DNA of 64,000 nucleotides from Pseudorhodoferax sp. Leaf274 (GTDB lineage: Bacteria; Pseudomonadota; Gammaproteobacteria; Burkholderiales; Burkholderiaceae_C). Where the stretch lies: the NCBI RefSeq assembly GCF_001422445.1, contig NZ_LMNA01000030.1, positions 516,781-580,780 of the forward strand. The letters run 5' to 3'. Below, piece after piece: positions 1 through 13,457 of the stretch. The first letter of the stretch is position 1; each line of letters begins with the position of its first letter. A program made the translations under genes and the position numbers. The notes under the pieces are model-generated. The model did no database searches and was not told the origin of the DNA. It worked only from the letters and a program-made list of their open reading frames with translations.

Positions 1-903
1 ATCGTGCAGCAGCAGTCGCCCGACATCTACTTCGAGCAGTCCATCAACCCCTACCGCGGCTGCGAGCACGGTTGCATCTACTGTTTTGCACGCCCCACCC
101 ACAGCTACCTGAACCTGTCGCCGGGCCTGGACTTCGAGACCAAGATCATCGCCAAGCGCAACATCGCGCAGCTGCTGCGCAGCGAGCTGGCGCGGCCGCG
201 CTATGTGCCGCAGGGCCTGGTCATCGGCGTGGTGACCGACTGCTACCAGCCGGTCGAGCGCGAATTGCGGCTCACGCGCAGCGTGATCGAGGTGCTGCAG
301 GACGCCCGGCACGCGTTCTCGCTGATCACCAAGTCCAGCGGCGTGGAGCGCGACCTCGACCTGCTGGCCCCCATGGCAGCGCAGCAGCTCGCCGCCGTCT
401 ACGTGACCATCACCACGCTGGATGCCGGCATCGCACGCACGCTGGAGCCGCGCGCGGCCTCGCCGCAGCGCCGCCTGCGCACCATCCGCACGCTGGCAGA
501 GGCCGGCGTGCCGGTGGGCGTGAGCGTGGCGCCGCAGATCCCGTTCGTCACCGAAGACATGGAGCAGGTGCTGGCCGCCGCGTGGGAGGCCGGCGCGCGC
601 AGCGCCTTCTACACCGTGCTGCGCCTGCCCTGGGAGGTGGCGCCGCTGTTCCGCGAATGGCTGGCGCTGCACCTGCCCGACCGGGCCGAGCGCGTGATGG
701 CGCGCGTGCAGGAGATGCGCGGCGGCAAGGACTACGACAGCGATTTCGCCACGCGCATGAAGGGCAGCGGCATCTGGGCCGAGTTGATCCGCCAGCGCTT
801 CGAGAAGGCCTGCGCGAAGCTGGGCTTCAACCGCGAGCGTGCAGCGTCAGACCTCGGCCTGTTCCGCCGTCCGTCGCTGGACGGTCAGGCCAGCCTGTTC
901 TGA
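1..903 (+). CDS. PA0069-family radical SAM protein (5' partial)
   Basis: The reading frame is open from base 1 to a TGA at 901-903, so the true start lies upstream and about 300 C-terminal residues are visible. A radical SAM cluster signature CEHGCIYC (C-x3-C-x2-C) lies about 20-27 residues into the visible part and would bind a [4Fe-4S] cluster for S-adenosylmethionine cleavage. The following NPYRG-type context and the ITKSS segment are typical of the PA0069/Rv2578c group of radical SAM proteins, whose substrate is not established. The gene is convergent with dnaJ, with a stem-loop between them. The family call is firm and the function is unknown. Confidence 0.8.
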   Translation: MVQQQSPDIYFEQSINPYRGCEHGCIYCFARPTHSYLNLSPGLDFETKIIAKRNIAQLLRSELARPRYVPQGLVIGVVTDCYQPVERELRLTRSVIEVLQDARHAFSLITKSSGVERDLDLLAPMAAQQLAAVYVTITTLDAGIARTLEPRAASPQRRLRTIRTLAEAGVPVGVSVAPQIPFVTEDMEQVLAAAWEAGARSAFYTVLRLPWEVAPLFREWLALHLPDRAERVMARVQEMRGGKDYDSDFATRMKGSGIWAELIRQRFEKACAKLGFNRERAASDLGLFRRPSLDGQASLF

Positions 904-910
904 GTGCCCA

Positions 911-937
911 AAGAAAACGCGGGCTCAAGGCCCGCGT
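911..937 (-). terminator. Rho-independent terminator of the dnaK-dnaJ transcript
   Basis: Just after the dnaJ stop on the minus strand is an 8-bp perfect stem (ACGCGGGC / GCCCGCGT, loop of 5) at 917-937. It is followed in the minus direction by a T-rich tail (TTTCTT). The geometry is that of an intrinsic terminator for transcription running leftward out of dnaJ. Confidence 0.8.
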
Positions 938-943
938 CGTTCA

Positions 944-2092
944 TCAAGCGCTGAAGAACTTCTTCAGCCGGTCGGTCCAGCTCTCGCCCGAGGGCGAATG
1001 CTTGCCCCCGCCCTTGCGCAGCGAGTCTTCCAGCTCGCGCAGCAGCTTGCGCTGGTGCTCTGTCAGCTTCACCGGCGTCTCCACCGCGATGTGGCAGTAC
1101 AGGTCGCCCGGGTAGCTCTCGCGCACGCCCTTGATGCCCTTGCCGCGCAGGCGGAACTGCTTGCCGGCCTGGGTGCCTTCGGGGATGTCGATCGCGGCCT
1201 TGCCCGACAGCGTGGGCACCTCGATCTCGCCGCCCAGCGCCGCCGTGATGAAGCTCACGGGCACGGTGCAGTGCAGGTCGCCGCCATCGCGCTCGAAGAT
1301 GTCGTGCTTCTTGATGCGCATCTCGATGTACAGGTCGCCCGGCGGGCCGCCGTTGGACCCCGGCTCGCCGTTGCCGACCGAGCGGATGCGCATGCCGTCG
1401 TCGATGCCGGCGGGGATCTTCACCTCCAGCGTCTTCTGCTTCTTGATCTTGCCCTGGCCATGGCAGGCGCTGCACGGCTCGGGAATGATCTTGCCGGTGC
1501 CGCGGCAGGTGGGGCAGGTCTGCTGCACGCTGAAGAAGCCCTGGCGCATCTGCACGGCCCCCTGGCCGTTGCAGGTGGTGCAGGTCTTGGGCTGGGTGCC
1601 GGGCTTGGCGCCACTGCCGTGGCAGGTGTCGCAGGCTTCCCAGCTCGGGATGCGGATCTGCGCGTCCTTGCCGCGCGCGGCCTCTTCGAGCGTGATCTCC
1701 ATCGCGTACGACAGGTCGCTGCCGCGGAACACCTGGCGGCCACCGCCGGCGCCGCCGCGCCCGCGCTGCTGGCCGAACATGTCGCCGAAGATGTCGCCGA
1801 AGGCCTCGGCGAAGCCGCCGAAGCCTTCCGCACCCGGGCCACCGGGGCCGCGCATGTTCGGGTCCACGCCGGCATGGCCGAACTGGTCGTAGGCGGCGCG
1901 CTTCTGACCGTCGGTCAGCATTTCGTAGGCCTCTTTGGCCTCCTTGAACTTCTCTTCGGCCGTCTTGGCGCTGTCACCCTGGTTGCGGTCCGGGTGGTGC
2001 TTCATCGCCAGCTTGCGATAGGCCTTCTTGATTTCGTCTTCCGAGGCGTTCTTGGGCACCCCGAGGACTTCGTAGTAATCGCGTTTGGACAT
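944..2092 (-). CDS. dnaJ: Chaperone protein DnaJ
   Basis: This 382-aa type I DnaJ (Hsp40) is the co-chaperone that stimulates the DnaK ATPase and delivers unfolded clients. The order is an N-terminal J domain with the HPD motif (HHPDRN, about residue 32), a Gly/Phe-rich linker (about 75-125), four zinc-finger CxxCxGxG-type repeats (about 140-210) and the C-terminal substrate-binding domains. All the cysteine pairs are visible ([32 protein letters not shown]). It lies 92 bp downstream of dnaK in the same direction, with a strong stem-loop in the gap. Length and domains are those of a normal intact DnaJ. Confidence 0.97.
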   Translation of the reverse strand: MSKRDYYEVLGVPKNASEDEIKKAYRKLAMKHHPDRNQGDSAKTAEEKFKEAKEAYEMLTDGQKRAAYDQFGHAGVDPNMRGPGGPGAEGFGGFAEAFGDIFGDMFGQQRGRGGAGGGRQVFRGSDLSYAMEITLEEAARGKDAQIRIPSWEACDTCHGSGAKPGTQPKTCTTCNGQGAVQMRQGFFSVQQTCPTCRGTGKIIPEPCSACHGQGKIKKQKTLEVKIPAGIDDGMRIRSVGNGEPGSNGGPPGDLYIEMRIKKHDIFERDGGDLHCTVPVSFITAALGGEIEVPTLSGKAAIDIPEGTQAGKQFRLRGKGIKGVRESYPGDLYCHIAVETPVKLTEHQRKLLRELEDSLRKGGGKHSPSGESWTDRLKKFFSA

Positions 2093-2132
2093 GGTTCGTT
2101 CGGGTCGGCTCTGCGCTCTCGGTCAAACGGGA

Positions 2133-2170
2133 ACGCCGCGCGCAGCCCCTCGATGGCTGCGGCGCGGCGT
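2133..2170 (-). other. Long intercistronic stem-loop between dnaK and dnaJ
   Basis: The 92-bp dnaK-dnaJ gap holds a near-perfect inverted repeat. Nine pairs (2133-2141 with 2162-2170) and six pairs (2142-2147 with 2155-2160) are separated by one bulged G at 2161, around a 7-base loop. No strong T-run follows, so it looks more like an attenuating or mRNA-processing structure than a full terminator. Such an element could set a DnaK:DnaJ ratio above one. That role is inference. Confidence 0.6.
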
Positions 2171-2184
2171 GCGGGCGGGCCGGA

Positions 2185-4152
<1,968 letters not shown>

Positions 4153-4227
4153 GGTGGTTTCTCCTGCTCTTCCTGAGATGTTTGGTGACTGTGGGCCAGC
4201 GGCCTGTGCCGCTGCCGACTGTTGCTA

Positions 4228-4255
4228 ACTTGTGGATAACCCGGTGGGTTTCAAG
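4228..4255 (-). promoter_or_regulatory. RpoH (sigma-32)-like promoter upstream of dnaK
   Basis: Read on the minus strand, CTTGAAA (4249-4255) is followed after 13 bp by CCACAAGT (4228-4235). This compares with the sigma-32 consensus CTTGAAA-N(11-16)-CCCCATNT. The -35 box is perfect and the -10 box partial. The predicted start lies about 65-70 nt before the dnaK ATG. The same -35 and spacing occur upstream of grpE. Confidence 0.6.
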
Positions 4256-4291
4256 GGGGCTGGGTGTGGATCGCCGGTGCAGATCGCAGGC

Positions 4292-4855
4292 TTACTGCGG
4301 TGCAGCCACCGTCACCAGCGCAGGACGCAGCACGCGCTCGGCGATCAGGTAGCCCTTTTGCAGCACGCCGACCACGGTATTGGGTTCCTGGCCGGTGCCG
4401 GGCACCATGCTGATGGCCTGGTGCTGGTGCGGATCGAACTTCTCGCCCGCGGCGGGATTGATCTGCAGCACCTTGTTGCGCTCCAGCGCGCTCCTGAGCT
4501 GGCGCAGCGTGGCCTCGGCGCCTTCGCGCACCTGGGCCACCGTGGCGTCGGTGTGCGACAGGCCTGTTTCCAGGCTGTCCACCACCGGCAGCAGGCTCTC
4601 GGCAAAGCCTTCGACGGCGAACTTGCGCGACTTGGCGATCTCGTCCTCGGCACGGCGGCGCGCGTTCTCTGCCTCGGCCTTGGCGCGCAGGAACTGGTCG
4701 GCCAGTTCGGCGCTCTTGGCCTTGAGCGTGGCCAGTTCGGCCTGGGTCTGGGCCAGCACGTCGGCCTCGGTGGCGAATGCCGCAGCTTCGCGTTCCTCGG
4801 GCGTGTAGGGGGCTTGCTCGGCGGACTTGTCGTTCGGTTGGGTCGGGTCTGTCAT
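4292..4855 (-). CDS. grpE: Nucleotide exchange factor GrpE
   Basis: GrpE drives ADP release from DnaK. The protein has an acidic, disordered N-terminus, a long coiled coil (about residues 30-90, rich in Ala/Lys/Glu, including the [13 protein letters not shown] segment) and a C-terminal beta domain with the GREFDPxxHQA-like segment seen here as [14 protein letters not shown] place the start at the ATG at 4855 (187 aa). An in-frame GTG at 4882 would give 196 aa, but it falls almost on the start of transcription predicted from the RpoH-like promoter. Neither start has a clear Shine-Dalgarno sequence. The gene is first in grpE-dnaK-dnaJ. Confidence 0.93.
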   Translation of the reverse strand: MTDPTQPNDKSAEQAPYTPEEREAAAFATEADVLAQTQAELATLKAKSAELADQFLRAKAEAENARRRAEDEIAKSRKFAVEGFAESLLPVVDSLETGLSHTDATVAQVREGAEATLRQLRSALERNKVLQINPAAGEKFDPHQHQAISMVPGTGQEPNTVVGVLQKGYLIAERVLRPALVTVAAPQ

Positions 4856-4892
4856 GCGCTTGAATGGCTTGAAAAAGGTCACAACGGCTAAC

Positions 4893-4920
4893 AGTTAGGG
4901 ATTGACCCTGTCGTTTCAAG
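4893..4920 (-). promoter_or_regulatory. RpoH (sigma-32)-like promoter upstream of grpE
   Basis: On the minus strand, CTTGAAA (4914-4920) is followed after 13 bp by CCCTAACT (4893-4900). The -35 match is perfect, the -10 match is good and the spacing is within the sigma-32 range. It sits 38 bp before the preferred grpE ATG. Confidence 0.68.
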
Positions 4921-4941
4921 GGTCGAGCCGCACGGAAGGCG

Positions 4942-4965
4942 AAAAAAAGCCGGCGTGTTGCCGGC
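4942..4965 (-). terminator. Rho-independent terminator after the FKBP gene
   Basis: On the minus strand, GCCGGC-AACAC-GCCGGC (4949-4965) is followed directly by seven T residues (4942-4948). It ends the FKBP transcript just before the grpE heat-shock promoter and insulates the two units. Confidence 0.85.
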
Positions 4966-4985
4966 CCGTGCGGTGCTTGCCGCGC

Positions 4986-5336
4986 TCAGGCGACGGCCAG
5001 CAGTTCCACGTCGAACTTGAGCGTGGCGTTCGGCGGGATCACGCCGCCGGCGCCGCGCGCGCCGTAGCCCAGTTCGGCCGGGATGATCAGCGTGCGTTGG
5101 CCGCCGACCTTCATGCCGGCCACGCCTTCGTCCCAGCCGCGGATGACCATGCCGGCGCCCAGGCCGAACTCGAAGGGGTCGTTGCGGTCGCGGCTGGAGT
5201 CGAACTTGGCGCCTTGCTGGCCGTCGTTGTAGAGCCAGCCGGTGTAGTGCACGGTGACGTGCTGGCCGGCCTTGGCCTCGGCGCCGGAGCCCACGGTGGT
5301 GTCCTCAAATTGCAGTCCGGAAGCGGTGGTGGTCAT
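4986..5336 (-). CDS. FKBP-type peptidyl-prolyl cis-trans isomerase
   Basis: This 116-aa single-domain FKBP catalyses cis-trans isomerisation of proline peptide bonds. The fold signature is complete: VHYTGWLY, KFDSSRDR, GMVIRGWDEGVAGM, ELGYGARG and the final IPPNATLKFDVELL strand. The conserved pocket residues (Y, F, D, the Trp in RGWDEG, the second Tyr and the last Phe) are all in place. There is no signal peptide, so it is cytoplasmic. AGGAG precedes the ATG. It is transcribed alone between the FAH hydrolase gene and grpE, with its own terminator. Proteins of this size are often named Fkp or Fbp. Confidence 0.93.
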   Translation of the reverse strand: MTTTASGLQFEDTTVGSGAEAKAGQHVTVHYTGWLYNDGQQGAKFDSSRDRNDPFEFGLGAGMVIRGWDEGVAGMKVGGQRTLIIPAELGYGARGAGGVIPPNATLKFDVELLAVA

Positions 5337-5391
5337 GCGGGGCTCCTGAAAGTGGCGGCGCCCCGGAAAGGGGCGCGCGAAAAGCGGGCGA

Positions 5392-6567
5392 TTATGCCAG
5401 CAGCCCCCGGCGGCCCAGGTCGCGCATCAGTGCGCCGGCGCCATAGGTCCAGGGCGCGACCTTGTCGCTGTGGTTGACGCGGTTGGCCAGCAGCCCCAGG
5501 CGCGGCGTGGCCACCGTCACCACGTCGCCGATGGCGTGGGTGAAGCCCTGGCCGGGGCCGTGGCGGTCCTGCGTGGGCGCGAACATGGTGCCCAGGAACA
5601 GCACCAGCCCGTCGGGATACTGGTGGTTCTTGCCGATGGCCTGGCCGGCCAGGTCGAGCGGGTCGCGGCTGATCCTGGACAGGCTGCTGGCGCCATCCAT
5701 GGCGAAGCCGTCCTCGCCGGTCACGCGCATGGTCAGGTCGCAGCGGCGCACGTCGTCGATGCCGAACTGCGCGTCGAACAGGCGGATGAAGGGGCCGATG
5801 GCGCACGAGCCGTTGTTGTCCTTGGCCTTGCCCAAGAGCAGCGCGCTGCGGCCCTCGAAGTCGCGCAGGTTCACGTCGTTGCCCAGCGCCGCGCCCTTGA
5901 CGCGGCCATTGCTGTCGATGGCCAGCACCACCTCGGGCTCGGGGTTGTTCCAGGCGCTGCCGGGGTGGATGCCGACCTCGGCGCCCGTGCCCACCGCGCT
6001 GAGCGGCTGCGACTTGGTGAAGATCTCGGCGTCCGGTCCGATGCCGACCTCCAGGTACTGCGACCAGGCGCCCTGGGCGATCAGCACCTCCTTGAGCCGC
6101 ATGGCCTCTTCGGAGCCGGGGCGGATGCTGGCCAGGTTGTCGCCGATCACGCCGACCACGGCGCGGCGCACGGCTTCGGCGCGGCCGGCGTCGCCGCGGG
6201 CCTGCTCCTCGATCACGCGTTCGAGCATGGAGGCCACGAAGGTCACGCCGGCCGCCTTGATGGCCTGCAGGTCGCAGGGCGCCAGCAGCCAGGGCAGGGC
6301 GGGGTCGCGTGCGTCCCAGGCAGAGTTGGCCAGCACGGCCGCGGTGTCGGCGATGCGCTCGCCGCCGTGCTCGCGCACGGCCGCGGCGGGATCGTCGTGT
6401 TCGAGCAGGGCGCTGCAGGTGGGGTCCAGGCGCGACAGGTCGTACACGCCATCGGCGCGCACCTGGACCAGCACGGCACCCAGGCCTTCCTGCCAGACGC
6501 GGCCGACCAGCACGGCGTCTGCGTGGTCCTCGGGTAGCGCGGCTTCAGGCCGCAGGTGGTGGTGCAT
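5392..6567 (-). CDS. Fumarylacetoacetate hydrolase (FAH) family protein
   Basis: This 391-aa cytoplasmic protein has the FAH fold in its C-terminal two thirds. The metal-binding part includes EVGIHPGSAWNNPEPEVVL (the E-x-E motif of FAH enzymes, about residues 195-215), followed by GNDVNLRDFEGRS, the NNGSCAIGPF segment and a final GDVVTV segment. FAH enzymes cleave C-C bonds or decarboxylate 2-oxo and diketo acids in a Mg-dependent way. The size and N-terminal extension are like FAH relatives in sugar-acid pathways, but the substrate cannot be named. A GGAGGAG ribosome site precedes the ATG, and the HxlR-type regulator gene ends inside its first codons. Confidence 0.85.
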   Translation of the reverse strand: MHHHLRPEAALPEDHADAVLVGRVWQEGLGAVLVQVRADGVYDLSRLDPTCSALLEHDDPAAAVREHGGERIADTAAVLANSAWDARDPALPWLLAPCDLQAIKAAGVTFVASMLERVIEEQARGDAGRAEAVRRAVVGVIGDNLASIRPGSEEAMRLKEVLIAQGAWSQYLEVGIGPDAEIFTKSQPLSAVGTGAEVGIHPGSAWNNPEPEVVLAIDSNGRVKGAALGNDVNLRDFEGRSALLLGKAKDNNGSCAIGPFIRLFDAQFGIDDVRRCDLTMRVTGEDGFAMDGASSLSRISRDPLDLAGQAIGKNHQYPDGLVLFLGTMFAPTQDRHGPGQGFTHAIGDVVTVATPRLGLLANRVNHSDKVAPWTYGAGALMRDLGRRGLLA

Positions 6568-6913
6568 CGGGTTCTCCTCCGGGGGGTGTGGTGGGTGGGG
6601 CGGCGGGCGCCCGGCGTGGGCGCGCGGTGGCCCACTTGTGGGCGAAGGCCGGCAATTCGCCGAGCCGGCGGACCAGGTCGGTGCCGGCGGGTGTGAGCAG
6701 GTAGCCCTCGCTGCCGTGCGTGAGCAGGCCGGCCTCGCGCAATTCCTTGATGCGCGTGTTCAGCGTGTTGGGCGTGACACCGCCCACGCTGTCCTGCAGC
6801 AGCCGGAAGGTCTGGGCATGGCCATCGCGCAGGGCCCACAGCACGCGCATGGCGTAGCGGGCCTCGAGCAGGGCCAGCAGCTGGAAGATGGCCGGCTTGT
6901 CCCGCGGGCTCAC
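6545..6913 (-). CDS. HxlR/winged-helix type transcriptional regulator
   Basis: This small winged-helix protein of about 122 aa has a helix-turn-helix core in the segment from ALLEARYAMRVLWALRDG through TPNTLNTRIKELREAGLL and the wing GYLLTPAGTDLV. This is the HxlR arrangement, but the usual N-terminal cysteine is not seen. I choose the GTG at 6913 because GAGGG stands 8 bases before it. The frame stays open to 7069, but that would overlap the start of prpE on the other strand. The C-terminus is Pro/Ala-rich. It overlaps the FAH gene by 23 bp, so it probably controls that gene and perhaps the divergent prpE. Confidence 0.72.
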   Translation of the reverse strand: MSPRDKPAIFQLLALLEARYAMRVLWALRDGHAQTFRLLQDSVGGVTPNTLNTRIKELREAGLLTHGSEGYLLTPAGTDLVRRLGELPAFAHKWATARPRRAPAAPPTTPPGGEPDAPPPAA

Positions 6914-7067
6914 GTCCGCATCCCTCGGCAGGGCATGGTGGCGGAATGCGTCGCGGCGGGCATCGACAAATTGTGCCAGCGCAGTATCCGAGTGCAACAC
7001 CCGATTGCGTGGACGCGGCCCGCGCGGGCATGCTGCGCGCGCCCGCACTCCAACAACCGAGGAAGAC

Positions 7068-8978
<1,911 letters not shown>

Positions 8979-9058
8979 CACGCCTGCGCAGCGACACCGC
9001 ACGCTGCGTGAGATCGGCGCAACAGGCCCCGGCCTGGCGCGCCCCCTCGAGTTTTCGG

Positions 9059-9067
9059 TGTGATAAT
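9059..9067 (+). promoter_or_regulatory. Extended -10 promoter candidate for sucA-odhB-lpdA
   Basis: TG-T-GATAAT (9059-9067) matches an extended -10 element with five of six bases of TATAAT. It lies in the 205-bp gap between prpE and sucA and leaves a leader of about 110 nt. No good -35 is visible at the normal distance, which is acceptable for the extended -10 class. Confidence 0.45.
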
Positions 9068-9183
9068 CCGCGCCGAACTAAGGCCCTTCCTAGCCACAGT
9101 CGCATCCGCCAACCGGTTCAGCCGTGCCGCGGAAGGTTAATTCACCAGCTAATGTTCCCCCAAGGGGAGCGGAGGTCAGCGCA

Positions 9184-12066
9184 ATGAGTGCAACGCCACC
9201 GTCGATCTACTCGGCGTACCTGAACAACACCTATCTCTTCGGGGGCAACGCGCCCTACGTCGAAGAGCTCTACGAGAACTACCTCGCCAACCCGGGCAGC
9301 GTGCCCGACAACTGGCGCGAGTACTTCGACGCGCTGCAGCACGTGCCCGCCGTCGATGGCACCAACATGCGCGACGTGCCGCATCTGCCGGTCGTCAACG
9401 CCTTCGCCGAACGGGCCAAGCAAGGCCAGACCACCGTCGTGGTGGCCAGCGGCGCCGACTCCGAGATGGGCCGCAAGCGCACGGCCGTGCAGCAGCTGAT
9501 CGCCGCCTACCGCAACGTGGGTGCACGCTGGGCCGACCTGGATCCCTTGAAGCGCGATGTGCGCGACGACATCCCTGAGCTGGAACTGTCGTTCTACGGC
9601 TTCTCCGACGCCGACCAGGAGATCGTGTTCAACACCAGCAACACGTTCTTCGGCAAGAACACGATGTCGCTGCGCGACCTCACGAACGCGCTGCGCGAGA
9701 CGTACTGCGGTGCCATCGGCGCCGAGTACATGTATGCCACCGACCAGAACGAGAAGCGCTGGTGGCAGCAGCGGCTGGAAAGCATCCGCAGCAAGCCCAA
9801 CTTCGACGCGCAGAAGAAGAAGGACATCCTCGACCGCCTGACCGCGGCCGAAGGCCTGGAGCGCTTCCTGCACACCAAGTACGTGGGCCAGAAGCGCTTC
9901 TCGCTGGAAGGCGGCGAGAGCTTCATCGCCTCCATGGACGAGCTGGTGCAGGAAGCCGGCAAGCGCGGCGTGCAGGAGGTCGTGATCGGCATGGCCCACC
10001 GTGGCCGCCTGAACGTGCTGGTCAACATCCTCGGCAAGCTGCCGGCCGACCTGTTCGCCGAGTTCGACCACACCGCACCCGAGGAGCTGCCGGCCGGTGA
10101 CGTGAAGTACCACCAGGGCTTCTCCAGCGACGTGTCCACGCCTGGCGGCCCGGTCCACCTGTCGCTGGCCTTCAACCCCTCGCACCTGGAAATCGTGAAC
10201 CCGGTGGTCGAAGGCTCGGTCAAGGCACGCCTGGACCGCCGTGGCGACACCGAAGGCGACAGCGTGCTGCCCGTGCTGGTGCACGGCGACGCGGCCTTCG
10301 CCGGCCAGGGCGTCATCATGGAAACGCTGGCGCTGGCCCAGACGCGCGGTTACTACACCGGCGGCACGGTCCACATCGTCATCAACAACCAGATCGGCTT
10401 CACCACCAGCGACCCGCGCGACAGCCGCTCCACGCTGTACTGCACCGACGTCGTCAAGATGATCGAAGCGCCCGTGCTGCACGTGAACGGCGACGATCCC
10501 GAAGCCGTCGTGCTGGCCACGCAGTTCGCGCTGGACTACCGCCAGGAGTTCAACAAGGACGTGGTCGTCGACATCGTCTGCTTCCGCAAGCTGGGCCACA
10601 ACGAGCAGGACACGCCCAGCCTGACGCAGCCGCTGATGTACAAGAAGATCGCCCAGCACCCCGGCACGCGCAAGCTGTACGCCGACAAGCTGGCCGCGCA
10701 AGGCCTGGGCGACACGCTGGGCGACGACCTGGTCAAGGCCTACCGCGCCGCCATGGACTCGGGCAAGCACGCCGAAGCCATCACCATCAGCAACTTCAAG
10801 AGCAAGTACGCGGTCGACTGGTCGCCCTTCCTCAACAAGCGCTGGACCGATGCCGGCGACACCGCCATTCCGCTGACCGAGTGGAAGCGCCTGGCCGAAC
10901 GCATCACCACGATCCCGGACAGCGTCACCCCGCACCAGCTGGTCAAGAAGGTCTACGCCGACCGCGCCGCCATGGGCCGCGGCGAGATCAACGTCGACTG
11001 GGGCATGGGCGAGCACATGGCCTTCGCCTCGCTGGTGGCCAGCGGCTACCCGGTGCGCCTGTCGGGCGAGGATTGCGGCCGCGGCACGTTCACGCACCGC
11101 CACGCCGTGATCCACGACCAGAACCGCGAGAAGTGGGACACCGGCACCTACACGCCGCTGCACCACGCGGCCGATGGCCAGGCGCCCTTCGTCGTGATCG
11201 ACTCCATCCTGTCCGAAGAGGCGGTGCTGGGCTTCGAATACGGCTACGCCTCCAACGACCCCAACACGCTGGTGATCTGGGAAGCCCAGTTCGGCGACTT
11301 CGTCAATGGCGCGCAGGTCGTGATCGACCAGTTCATCGCCTCCGGCGAGGTGAAGTGGGGCCGCGTCAACGGCATCACGCTGATGCTGCCGCACGGCTAC
11401 GAAGGCCAGGGGCCCGAGCACAGCTCGGCCCGCCTGGAGCGCTTCATGCAGCTGGCGGCCGACACCAACATGCAGATCGTGCAGCCGACGACGGCCAGCC
11501 AGATCTTCCACGTGCTGCGCCGCCAACAGGTCCGCAACCTGCGCAAGCCGCTGATCATCATGACGCCCAAGTCGCTGCTGCGGAACAAGGACGCGACCTC
11601 GCCGCTGTCCGAGTTCACCAAGGGCAGCTTCCAGACCGTCATCCCCGACCAGAGCGAAGCCATCGCCAAGGGCGCGGCCAAGGTCAAGCGCGTCATCGCC
11701 TGCTCGGGCAAGGTCTACTACGACCTCGTCAAGAAGCGCGAGGAGAGGGGTTCGGACGACGTGGCCATCATCCGCGTCGAGCAGCTGTACCCGTTCCCGC
11801 ACAAGGCCTTCGCCACCGAACTCAAGAAGTACCCGAGCCTGGTGGATGTGGTGTGGTGCCAGGACGAGCCGCAGAACCAGGGCGCCTGGTTCTTCGTGCA
11901 GCACTACATCCACGAGAACATGAGCGAAGGCCAGAAGCTGGGCTATGCCGGCCGCGCCGCCTCGGCCTCTCCGGCCGTCGGCTACGCGCACCTGCACCAG
12001 GAACAGCAGAAGGCGCTGGTCGATGCCGCCTTTGCCAAGCTCAAGGGCTTCGTGCTGACCAAGTGA
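9184..12066 (+). CDS. sucA: 2-oxoglutarate dehydrogenase E1 component
   Basis: This 960-aa thiamine-diphosphate enzyme decarboxylates 2-oxoglutarate and transfers the succinyl group to the lipoyl arm of OdhB in the TCA cycle. Characteristic segments include the N-terminal YLFGGNAPYVEELY (subunit-binding region), GMAHRGRLNVLVN, VHGDAAFAGQGV, the ThDP/Mg site around INNQIGFTTSDPRDSRS, LGHNEQDTPS and the C-terminal pyrimidine-binding half with SGEDCGRGTFTHRHAV. I use the ATG at 9184, which has GGAGG eight bases upstream. The frame also allows an upstream ATG at 9124. It is first gene of the E1-E2-E3 operon. Confidence 0.97.
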   Translation: MSATPPSIYSAYLNNTYLFGGNAPYVEELYENYLANPGSVPDNWREYFDALQHVPAVDGTNMRDVPHLPVVNAFAERAKQGQTTVVVASGADSEMGRKRTAVQQLIAAYRNVGARWADLDPLKRDVRDDIPELELSFYGFSDADQEIVFNTSNTFFGKNTMSLRDLTNALRETYCGAIGAEYMYATDQNEKRWWQQRLESIRSKPNFDAQKKKDILDRLTAAEGLERFLHTKYVGQKRFSLEGGESFIASMDELVQEAGKRGVQEVVIGMAHRGRLNVLVNILGKLPADLFAEFDHTAPEELPAGDVKYHQGFSSDVSTPGGPVHLSLAFNPSHLEIVNPVVEGSVKARLDRRGDTEGDSVLPVLVHGDAAFAGQGVIMETLALAQTRGYYTGGTVHIVINNQIGFTTSDPRDSRSTLYCTDVVKMIEAPVLHVNGDDPEAVVLATQFALDYRQEFNKDVVVDIVCFRKLGHNEQDTPSLTQPLMYKKIAQHPGTRKLYADKLAAQGLGDTLGDDLVKAYRAAMDSGKHAEAITISNFKSKYAVDWSPFLNKRWTDAGDTAIPLTEWKRLAERITTIPDSVTPHQLVKKVYADRAAMGRGEINVDWGMGEHMAFASLVASGYPVRLSGEDCGRGTFTHRHAVIHDQNREKWDTGTYTPLHHAADGQAPFVVIDSILSEEAVLGFEYGYASNDPNTLVIWEAQFGDFVNGAQVVIDQFIASGEVKWGRVNGITLMLPHGYEGQGPEHSSARLERFMQLAADTNMQIVQPTTASQIFHVLRRQQVRNLRKPLIIMTPKSLLRNKDATSPLSEFTKGSFQTVIPDQSEAIAKGAAKVKRVIACSGKVYYDLVKKREERGSDDVAIIRVEQLYPFPHKAFATELKKYPSLVDVVWCQDEPQNQGAWFFVQHYIHENMSEGQKLGYAGRAASASPAVGYAHLHQEQQKALVDAAFAKLKGFVLTK

Positions 12067-12101
12067 ACCCTGTCTGAACAGAACAAACCGGAAACAGAAA
12101 A

Positions 12102-13388
<1,287 letters not shown>

Positions 13389-13406
13389 TCGCGCGCAGCC
13401 ACAGCC

Positions 13407-13428
13407 AACGCCCCGCCCGCGGGGCGTT
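13407..13428 (+). other. Intercistronic stem-loop between odhB and lpdA
   Basis: A perfect 8-bp stem (AACGCCCC / GGGGCGTT, loop GCCCGC) starts 18 bp after the odhB stop and is followed by GTTCCATTT. The T-rich tail is weak, so it may only reduce read-through into lpdA or stabilise the upstream mRNA 3' end. Confidence 0.6.
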
Positions 13429-13457
13429 GTTCCATTTCAATCCAGGAATTTCTCACC

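Noticed and set aside
4856-4882. GTG start for grpE at 4882
   Set aside because: It falls almost at the predicted transcription start and has no ribosome site. The ATG at 4855 is preferred, but not proven.
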